Assembly: GCA_040383485.1 (NCBI GenBank)
Contig: JBEIDK010000066.1
Span: 1 to 16,174, forward strand
Direction: 5' to 3'
Length of the DNA: 16,174 nt
From: JBEIDK01 sp040383485
GTDB lineage: Bacteria; Bacteroidota; Bacteroidia; UBA4408
The translations under genes were made by a program, and so were the position numbers. Shown here piece by piece: positions 6,928 to 13,929 of this stretch. The notes below the pieces were generated by a model that saw only the letters and a list, made by a program, of their open reading frames with translations, did not search any database and had not been told where the DNA came from. Each line of letters begins with the position of its first letter. The stretch's first letter is position 1.

Positions 6928-7830
6928 TCATTTTAGGTAAATTGGTTTAGTTACTATTTCATTCTCTAATTTAGCTTTAATAAAGTAAATGCCTGTTTGC
7001 AAATTAGTAGTATTTATACTTAACCTATTCGAATTTAAATTAGTAAAAACAGATACTATTTGTCCAACTGAACTAAAAAGGTAAATTTCATTTATATCTT
7101 TTCCTTCTATTTGCAGTTCCTCTTCAGAAGCAATTATTTGCAACTTTGTTTTACGACCAATTTCATCAATATCATTTGGAAAAATTGAACATGCTCCATT
7201 ATAAAGAGTGTCACCATTCATGGTAAACAAGTTTAATCCGTAGCCGCACTCAGGACAGCCATTACGACAAATAGATGCTCTGAATCCTGAATTTGGACCA
7301 ACGCCCTCAATGTAGAAAGTTGCAGAAGGATAAGTTGAAAATGAAATGCCCCAACGTTTCCTTCCAATTTCACCAATACAAACGGTATCTAAATTCATTA
7401 AAACAGGATGCGACAATCCGCAGTAACTATTTGTTGCAATCGAATCTAAATAATCGCCAATAGCAACATCAAAATCATAAAGCGTAACCTCTGGATTAGC
7501 ATAGGCAATTAAATAAAATTTCTTGTTCTGTTCTCTAAAATACCCGGCTAATCCTGTACTCGAATTGGTGACAGTATTTGTAACTGGATTACCTAATGAA
7601 TCATATGTATAAGTGGTGAAATTTGATTCTAAATCACTCCACATTTTATAGTAATAAATACCATTAATAATTGTATCCCCATTAAAATAATACTCCGTAT
7701 TATTTAATGATGACTGTCCAAATCCATACCATGATTGATACTGCTTCCAGCGTGCCGTTTCGTTTACATAGTTTTGAGCATTAACATTTAAGGTAAAGAT
7801 TAAACCAATTACAAACAATCGCTTATTCAT
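6928..7830 (-). CDS. Secreted protein of unknown function with T9SS type A sorting domain
   Basis: 300 residues when started at ATG 7830 (reverse strand), where MNKRLFVIGLIFTLNVNA forms a clean signal peptide ending before QN. An upstream ATG at 7872 would add 14 residues that spoil the signal peptide, so 7830 is preferred. The middle region has the pattern YYFNGDTIINGIYYYKMW, then a strand-rich domain and GDYLDS, seen in uncharacterised Bacteroidota secreted proteins. A cysteine cluster CRNGCPECGYG lies at about 188-197. The last 70 residues (about 232-300), with INTTNLQTGIYFIKAK, are the T9SS sorting domain. No enzymatic motif is recognised. It converges on the TauE-like gene with only nine bases between the two stops. 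Confidence 0.85.
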   Translation of the reverse strand: MNKRLFVIGLIFTLNVNAQNYVNETARWKQYQSWYGFGQSSLNNTEYYFNGDTIINGIYYYKMWSDLESNFTTYTYDSLGNPVTNTVTNSSTGLAGYFREQNKKFYLIAYANPEVTLYDFDVAIGDYLDSIATNSYCGLSHPVLMNLDTVCIGEIGRKRWGISFSTYPSATFYIEGVGPNSGFRASICRNGCPECGYGLNLFTMNGDTLYNGACSIFPNDIDEIGRKTKLQIIASEEELQIEGKDINEIYLFSSVGQIVSVFTNLNSNRLSINTTNLQTGIYFIKAKLENEIVTKPIYLK

Positions 7831-7965
7831 TATATTAACATTAGAGATAATGAAACTAACAAAAGAACACATAGTTTTGCAAAAAATTAAAAATAGTTTT
7901 AAAGCATATTAGCTAATCTCACACTCATAAGCTAAGTTGCATATCATTTAACATAACATCAATAT
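7831..7965. other. Divergent intergenic region
   Basis: 135 bases separate the starts of two divergently transcribed T9SS-protein genes, so promoters for both should lie here. TTTTG at 7875-7879 and TAGTTTTA at 7894-7901 resemble promoter elements for the rightward gene, but their 14-base spacing is too short for the consensus. No convincing operator palindrome was found. Confidence 0.5.
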
Positions 7966-10900
7966 ATGAAATTAAATTACCTTATTATTTGCTTAGCATT
8001 TACAAATGCTTTCAGTCAATGGAAAAATGCTACGCCTCTAGGATCATCAATAAACGACATACAATTCACAAATCGATATACAGGTTATGCATTAGCCACT
8101 GCAGCACAAATCGGAAATTGCAGTAATACTGCTCCACTTAACTTATATAAAACTGTTGATGGAGGCGAGAATTGGATTCTAACGAATACTGGCGGCAGTG
8201 CTAACTCTGCAATATTTTTTATTGACGATTTAAATGGCTGGATTGCTGGCGTAAATACATCACAGGTATATGGCACAACTAATGGTGGCCAAACATGGAC
8301 AAGTCTTGCAAACACAATAGCCGGTGGAGTTAACGATATATACTTTACTTCTTTACAAAATGGTTTTATCATTGGTAATGGCGGTGCGTTGCGCAAGACT
8401 AATAATGGTGGTACCACTTGGCAAACCATTTCGGCAGGAGGCGTTACGGCTAACCTTAATAAAATTTATTTTTACAACTCACAATTAGGTTTTATCACTT
8501 GCCAAAATGGTCAACTTTTAAGAACTACTAATGGCGGTGCAAACTGGACAAGTGTTTCAACAGGTTCAAGTTCATTAAGAGACGTTCACTTTACAAGTGC
8601 CTCAGTTGGTTATGCCACAGGTTATGTAACAAATGGCTATTCAGTTTTAAAAACAACCAATGGTGGAGTATCTTGGAATGTATTGCAACAATTAACAGTT
8701 GGGGGTTACCCGCTGAATAAAATAACATTTACAAATGCTAACAATGGTTTTATTGTATCAGCAGGGAAAGGTATTTTTATTACTCATGACGCAGGAAATA
8801 CATGGACACAGTCATACACCTTAAATGGAGAAAACGATAATTTTAATAGTATTTACTTTATAGATAATAACATTGGTTTCATCTGTGGCACCGGAGGTAA
8901 AATATACAAAACAACCAATGCTGGAAATACTTGGCGCAATTGCACTTCTGCTGCTTCTGGCGCATTTTATAGTGTTTGGGCTACCAATAAGAAAACAGCT
9001 TATGCTGGAGGTTATGCAGGTTCAATTTTAAAAACGGATAATGGTGGTTTAAACTGGAAACTAAAATCAAAAAGTCTTCCTGCAGCATCTACCATTAATA
9101 AAATATATTTTGTAAATGATAGTATTGGCTTTGCAGCTAGCGATACTGGCCGCATTTTAAAAACAATAGATGCAGGTGAAACATGGATACAGAAACCAAC
9201 TAATTCCGCACGTGGTATTTCGGACTTTTCATTCATTAACAAAGATACTGGCTATGCTTCGGCAGATGGTGGAATTATTTTTAGAACCTTTGATAACGGA
9301 GAAACTTGGGATAGTATTGCAACAACATCAACTGATTATTTTACTGGAATTTTCTTTACTAATTTTGATACAGGATTTGCTATTAGCTATAGCAAAATAC
9401 ACCGCACTTTTAATGCTGGTATAACATGGTCGATTACAAATTTAAGCCTGCAAAATATCGGCGATTTAAATGACATAGTTTTTACTAACGATAGTTTAGG
9501 ATATTGTGGAGGTGGTTTCGGGAAGCTACTATTTACAACCGATGCAGGATTAAATTGGTATCCTACTAACTCAATGACAAATAATGCCGAAATTGAAGAA
9601 ATAAGTGCAGTAAATGATAGTGTACTTTACTTTGCGCGATATACCAGTCAGCATTTTACTTTAGATAGCGGAAAAGTAATTGGTAGCCAAAGTACAGCCT
9701 GTTTGCAAAATAATTGGAGCATGAAAGGAATTTCAATGACAAACAATGGAGCTACTGGTTATTGCACTGGAGGACTTGGCAATAGCCTTGTTCATATAAA
9801 AGAACAATTAGAAATTGAAACAATTGTTGGCACTAACAGTTATTGTGCAGGCAGTAAAATGCCTGTTGCGTGCATTGGGAGAGGATTTTTTGCGTCGGGC
9901 TGTATAATGAATTTAGAGCTTAGCGATGCAACTGGTAGTTTTGCAAACCCAATAATTATTGGCAGTTATACGCCTACAAGTATTTTTGTATATCAATCAG
10001 GTGTAGTTACTGCAACCATACCTGCTAATACTCCATCAGGTCTTTACCGAGTGCGCGCAGTATCAACTAACCCAATAGTTATAGGAAGCGATAATGGTTT
10101 TGACATTGCTATTCAAGCACAAGCTATACCTACTGTAAGTTTACAAAGTAATATTGTTGGAAATGCTTGTCCGAACTCACCATTTGTTTTTAATGTTAAT
10201 ACATTTGCTGGAGGTTTAAATCCAACTTTTCAATGGTTCTTAAATGGCATTGACATTAATAACAATTCGTCAATTTATAACACCGATTCTTTGCAGGATA
10301 ATGATATGGTGAATGTAATTATGACTTCTAGTTTATCTTGTGTTGCTAATTCAAGTGCAAGTTCAAATTCATTTACTGCCAATGTTGTTAATTTTACGAT
10401 TTCTACTTCAAGTGATGATACAATTTGTCAAAATTCAAATACACAAATTACGGTTGTAGGTGGTATAAGTTATTTATGGTCACCACCAAATGGATTGAAT
10501 AATTCAAGTATTAACAATCCCATTGCATCTCCAAACCAAACAACAAGCTACAATGTTTTAGTAACAGATATTAATGGATGCACCGCTACTGATCATGTAA
10601 ATATTATAGTGAATCCAACACCAATTAATTCAATTGTAAATAATGATACCAATTATTGTGGTGCAGCTACAGTACAGTTAAATGCAGTTGGTGGGAATCA
10701 ATATTCATGGTTTCCAACCTCAGGATTAAATAATAATACCATTGCAAACCCAATGGCGAATATAGCTACAACAACTAATTACCTGGTACAAGTTACCAAC
10801 GCTTTTGGCTGTAGCGCTATCGATTCTGTAAAATTTACAATCAATGCTTTGCCCACAAATATTATAGCAACTAATAATTCGAATTATTGTGGCTCAGGAA

Positions 10901-11778
10901 CAATTCAACTTCAAGCCAATGGTGGTGTTCAGTATTCCTGGCTGCCAACAACAGGATTAAATAATCCGAACATCTCAAACCCGATTGCCACTATTAATGG
11001 AAGCATTCAATATCAAGTGTTGGTTACAGATGTAAATGGTTGTACCAATAGTGATACTTTACAAATTAATCAACAGAATCCGATTACTTTGCCAATCATC
11101 CAAATGGTTAACACCAGCGTTTGTCCTAATTCTAATCTATTCCTTGTTGCCTATAATCAACCCTATTACACATATCTTTGGACATCATCAACCACTGCAA
11201 TTCCTTTTCCAACTATTTCAACTTCGCCAATAGATAGTATTGCATCTACAACCACATTTTATTTAACAGTAGTTGATACAAACACAACGTGCAGTAAAAC
11301 CGACTCAGTGACAATAAGTGTGTTTAATTCTCAAATTCAAATGCCAATAATATCTGAAAATAATGGAGTATTGACTTGCACTCCTGCTGATTTTTATCAA
11401 TGGTATTTGGATACTGTTCCAATAACATTAGGAGTTCAACAATCATACACACCTACTTCGGAAGGTGTTTATAGCGTTGCCGTATATGATTCTTTGGCAT
11501 GTAATTATTATACTTCTTCTACTTACTATTTTATATTTACTGATACTAAAACAAGTATTAATTATAATCGGATTCATGTATTTCCCAATCCAGCTAAGTC
11601 GTCTATTTCTATTTCAGGAATCTTAAAACAAAACCTAACCATTCAAGATTGCATTGGAAAAATTATATTTGAAAAAAACAACTGTAGTCATCTAGAAAAT
11701 ATAGATTTATCTGAATTTTCGAAAGGATTATACTTTATAAAAACAAAAGGTCAGACAACTAAATTTATAATAGAATGA
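7966..11778 (+). CDS. Large secreted Ycf48/BNR-like propeller protein with tandem Ig/PKD-like domains and T9SS sorting domain
   Basis: 1270 residues. MKLNYLIICLAFTNAFS is a signal peptide. From about residue 20 to 600 there are about twelve repeats of roughly 40-45 residues with the turn (N/D)xGxxW, for example GGENW (66-70), NGGQTW (106-111) and GGTTW, each preceded by a hydrophobic strand with GxxxG. This is the beta-propeller signature of the Ycf48/BNR (sialidase-like Asp-box) superfamily, a binding scaffold in this setting. Residues about 615-1180 hold Ig/PKD-like domains, including modules spaced exactly 77 residues apart (W838, W915, W992). The end, from FPNP at 1206-1209, is a T9SS type A sorting domain. 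Role: probable surface or adhesive protein; no catalytic residues are evident. Its stop overlaps the next start (ATGA). Confidence 0.88.
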   Translation: MKLNYLIICLAFTNAFSQWKNATPLGSSINDIQFTNRYTGYALATAAQIGNCSNTAPLNLYKTVDGGENWILTNTGGSANSAIFFIDDLNGWIAGVNTSQVYGTTNGGQTWTSLANTIAGGVNDIYFTSLQNGFIIGNGGALRKTNNGGTTWQTISAGGVTANLNKIYFYNSQLGFITCQNGQLLRTTNGGANWTSVSTGSSSLRDVHFTSASVGYATGYVTNGYSVLKTTNGGVSWNVLQQLTVGGYPLNKITFTNANNGFIVSAGKGIFITHDAGNTWTQSYTLNGENDNFNSIYFIDNNIGFICGTGGKIYKTTNAGNTWRNCTSAASGAFYSVWATNKKTAYAGGYAGSILKTDNGGLNWKLKSKSLPAASTINKIYFVNDSIGFAASDTGRILKTIDAGETWIQKPTNSARGISDFSFINKDTGYASADGGIIFRTFDNGETWDSIATTSTDYFTGIFFTNFDTGFAISYSKIHRTFNAGITWSITNLSLQNIGDLNDIVFTNDSLGYCGGGFGKLLFTTDAGLNWYPTNSMTNNAEIEEISAVNDSVLYFARYTSQHFTLDSGKVIGSQSTACLQNNWSMKGISMTNNGATGYCTGGLGNSLVHIKEQLEIETIVGTNSYCAGSKMPVACIGRGFFASGCIMNLELSDATGSFANPIIIGSYTPTSIFVYQSGVVTATIPANTPSGLYRVRAVSTNPIVIGSDNGFDIAIQAQAIPTVSLQSNIVGNACPNSPFVFNVNTFAGGLNPTFQWFLNGIDINNNSSIYNTDSLQDNDMVNVIMTSSLSCVANSSASSNSFTANVVNFTISTSSDDTICQNSNTQITVVGGISYLWSPPNGLNNSSINNPIASPNQTTSYNVLVTDINGCTATDHVNIIVNPTPINSIVNNDTNYCGAATVQLNAVGGNQYSWFPTSGLNNNTIANPMANIATTTNYLVQVTNAFGCSAIDSVKFTINALPTNIIATNNSNYCGSGTIQLQANGGVQYSWLPTTGLNNPNISNPIATINGSIQYQVLVTDVNGCTNSDTLQINQQNPITLPIIQMVNTSVCPNSNLFLVAYNQPYYTYLWTSSTTAIPFPTISTSPIDSIASTTTFYLTVVDTNTTCSKTDSVTISVFNSQIQMPIISENNGVLTCTPADFYQWYLDTVPITLGVQQSYTPTSEGVYSVAVYDSLACNYYTSSTYYFIFTDTKTSINYNRIHVFPNPAKSSISISGILKQNLTIQDCIGKIIFEKNNCSHLENIDLSEFSKGLYFIKTKGQTTKFIIE
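10441..11010 (+). repeat. Tandem 77-codon Ig/PKD-like modules within the propeller protein
   Basis: Three modules share the order ITVVGGxxYxW(S/F/L)P, then GLNN, then a strand ending NPxA, then YxVxVT(D/N)xxGC. Their conserved tryptophans are W838, W915 and W992, a period of 77 residues (231 bases). DNA identity has drifted, so these are old duplications. A fourth, less similar module has W1072. Confidence 0.7.
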
Positions 11779-13751
11779 TAAAATTTATTACACTTTTTTT
11801 CTTACTCGGAATTGCTACTTTAACATTTGCGAATCCTCTTGCAGGAACCTATACCATTGGTGGCACAGCTCCTGATTTTACTACAATAAATGCTGCAATA
11901 ACTGCACTCGACTCAAACGGAATTAGTGCACCCGTTGTGTTTAACATAAGAAATGGAAACTACCCAGAGCTATTAATATTTTCTCCCGTTGCAGGAGCAT
12001 CAGTAAACAATACCATTACTTTTCAAGGCGAAAGTGGTGATAGTAGTTTGGTTGAAATTAATGGCACTACTACTTCAAATCAGCAGAATACGATTCGTTT
12101 AAATCAAATCAATTATTTAATCTTAAAAGACTTAACAGTTAGGCAATACCCTAATGTAAATAATAATGCTGTGGTGTTTATTAATAGAGGTAAATATTGT
12201 ACTTTTTCTAGTTGTGTATTATGGGGACATTCTTCATCAACATCTTCAGCTACTGAGTATGTTATTCAAAGCTGTAATGATAGTGGTATGGTAGTAAGCA
12301 AATGCTATTTGTTTGGTTCTGTTAGTGGTTGTTATTTTGGTAATCCTTTCTTTTCTCATCGTAATTTACTTATTGAAGATAGCTACGTAGGAGCACGTGT
12401 AACAGTTAATGGTGGGGCGTTTGTTCAAATAAAAAATAATACAATTTTAGGAAGAGTACTATTAGAACAAACAAGTAGAAGCGATTTTCACAACAATTTT
12501 TTAAACAGTTATTTACAGATGATATCTTCTAGTGGTTGGCCACTTCAAAAAACAAAAATATATAACAATGTTATTTTGGGAGGTTCAGCTCAAGGTGCTG
12601 TAGCATATGGTTTTAGGGCTAGCAGTTCTGGTGATTACGATTTTTATAACAATACAATTTATATGGATACCCCAACAATGAGTGGTTACTGCATTTACAC
12701 TGAAACATCTAGTAGTGGAATAACAATTAAGAATAATATTTTTTACAGAAAAGATTCATTAGCTACGAATTACATTTTTCGATATCCAAATGCAGAAGCA
12801 TATATTGGCAACATCATTTCGGACCATAATTTATTCTACAGAAATGGAACAAGCTTCTCTAATAACTACACTTCTTTAGCTGCATTTACTGCGGGTACAG
12901 GGTTAGATTCAAACTCTGTATATGCCGACCCTTCAATAGTTGTTTCAGGTATTTATCAGTTATCATCTTACATTGCTAATGCAGCCATCATCAATACTAT
13001 TGGTGTGCCTATTTCCTATATTAATACAGATATTTATGGCAATACCAGACATCCGCATCATCCAACAATTGGAGCATTTGAGAGTGCTTCTAATGTCTAT
13101 TGTTTCTCGTCAAGCAATGATACAGTTACTTCATGTAACCCATATTTATGGCTTAATGGTAATGTATATAGCTCAAGTACAAATACTCCAACTTATACAA
13201 TGATTGGTGGTGCTTCGGGCGGTTGTGATAGTATTATTACACTAAACCTCACCATAAATTCAGTTGATACTTCCATTTTGGTTGGCAACGCTTCATTTAC
13301 ATCAAATGCAACGAATGCCACTTATCAATGGTTGTTATGTAGTGGAACGGCTTACGCTCCTATTCCAAACGAGACAAGCCAATATTTTACGCCGCCAAAT
13401 TTTAATGATTATTATGCGGTTGCCGTTACGCAAAATGGTTGCGTAGATACATCGGCTTGTTATACAATGTTAGTTACTGAAAGTCCCATCCTAGCCCTCC
13501 ACAAAAAAGAGGGAAGTGTTACTTGTTATCCAAATCCTGCTAAAGATATTTTAAATATTTCCGTGAGTGGCTCTCTCCCTATTGGGGAGAGATGGAGAGG
13601 GGCTTACATCGCAATCCAAAACACATTAGGGCAAAACGTATTTACCAAAAACAATTGCAATGCTTTGGAAACTATTGATGTGAGTGCGTTTGCAAAGGGT
13701 GTTTATTTTGTGAAAGTCAATGAACAAACAATTAAATTTTTAAAACAATAA
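11775..13751 (+). CDS. Secreted parallel beta-helix protein with Ig-like domain and T9SS sorting domain
   Basis: 658 residues. MIKFITLFFLLGIATLTFA is the signal peptide. The N-terminal motif AGTYTIGGTAPDFTTINAAI, followed by PVVFNIRNGNYPELL, is the common opening of Bacteroidota right-handed beta-helix (pectate-lyase-like fold) proteins. Residues about 90-400 are helix rungs rich in N and short beta strands (for example IKNNTILGRVLL and IYNNVILGG). A cysteine-containing strand region follows, then an Ig-like domain (about 495-568). The T9SS sorting domain starts at CYPNPAK (584-590). Two GC-richer palindromic elements are translated inside and just before it, adding SPILALHKKEG and SLPIGERWRGA. 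The gene starts inside the stop of the preceding one (ATGA at 11775-11778), implying translational coupling. Beta-helix proteins of this type bind or degrade polysaccharides, but no catalytic set can be assigned. Confidence 0.85.
   Translation: MIKFITLFFLLGIATLTFANPLAGTYTIGGTAPDFTTINAAITALDSNGISAPVVFNIRNGNYPELLIFSPVAGASVNNTITFQGESGDSSLVEINGTTTSNQQNTIRLNQINYLILKDLTVRQYPNVNNNAVVFINRGKYCTFSSCVLWGHSSSTSSATEYVIQSCNDSGMVVSKCYLFGSVSGCYFGNPFFSHRNLLIEDSYVGARVTVNGGAFVQIKNNTILGRVLLEQTSRSDFHNNFLNSYLQMISSSGWPLQKTKIYNNVILGGSAQGAVAYGFRASSSGDYDFYNNTIYMDTPTMSGYCIYTETSSSGITIKNNIFYRKDSLATNYIFRYPNAEAYIGNIISDHNLFYRNGTSFSNNYTSLAAFTAGTGLDSNSVYADPSIVVSGIYQLSSYIANAAIINTIGVPISYINTDIYGNTRHPHHPTIGAFESASNVYCFSSSNDTVTSCNPYLWLNGNVYSSSTNTPTYTMIGGASGGCDSIITLNLTINSVDTSILVGNASFTSNATNATYQWLLCSGTAYAPIPNETSQYFTPPNFNDYYAVAVTQNGCVDTSACYTMLVTESPILALHKKEGSVTCYPNPAKDILNISVSGSLPIGERWRGAYIAIQNTLGQNVFTKNNCNALETIDVSAFAKGVYFVKVNEQTIKFLKQ
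13486..13516 (+). repeat. Left palindromic REP-like element inside the beta-helix gene
   Basis: CATCCTAGCCCTCC, an A-run, then GAGGGAAG; CCCTC (13495-13499) pairs with GAGGG (13509-13513). The composition contrasts with the AT-rich gene. It resembles the small dispersed palindromes found many times in Bacteroidota genomes and is read in frame as PILALHKKEG just before the sorting domain. Confidence 0.5.
13570..13604 (-). repeat. Right palindromic REP-like element, inverted relative to the left one
   Basis: TCTCTCCC (13572-13579) pairs with GGGAGAGA (13585-13592) around the loop TATTG, followed by TGGAGAGGGGCT. Its reverse complement has the same order as the left element: CCCCTCTCC, then CATCTCTCCCC, then an A-containing loop and GGGAGAG. 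It is translated as SLPIGERWRGA within the sorting domain, between strands that are normally joined by a short turn. Confidence 0.55.
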
Positions 13752-13802
13752 TTAATAAAGACTTGTACATTAATCAAATTAGCGCTTTTAGTGGATTATG
13801 AT

Positions 13803-13824
13803 AGCATATAATAAATGCTGTTTT
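13803..13824 (+). terminator. Possible weak terminator after the beta-helix gene
   Basis: AGCAT (13803-13807) pairs with ATGCT (13815-13819) around a seven-base AT loop and is followed by GTTTT. The stem is short, so this is only a candidate, about 50 bases after the stop. Confidence 0.3.
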
Positions 13825-13898
13825 CTGATTTATATTAGTATGCTTCGTGCTTGTAATAATTGCATAGAACTTAAATTTTCCCACTCCGTTTTTTTAAT

Positions 13899-13921
13899 AA
13901 TTTTAAAACGTTTTTAAAATT
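13899..13921. repeat. AT-only 10-bp palindrome just before the FG-GAP gene
   Basis: AATTTTAAAA (13899-13908) and TTTTAAAATT (13912-13921) are perfect inverted arms around the loop CGT, ending eight bases before the ATG at 13930. It could be an operator or an mRNA hairpin controlling initiation; low complexity makes chance occurrence possible. Confidence 0.35.
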
Positions 13922-13929
13922 CTCTAATC

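Noticed and set aside
7831..7872. Longer start at 7872 for the minus-strand T9SS protein
   Set aside because: It adds 14 residues ahead of an otherwise ideal signal peptide beginning at 7830.
9170..9424. 84-codon plus-strand frame inside the propeller gene
   Set aside because: Another frame within a clear repeat-bearing coding region; it carries no domain or start context.
10441..11010. Recent tandem duplication at DNA level
   Set aside because: The 77-residue period is exact, but the nucleotide sequences have diverged widely, so these are old domain repeats.
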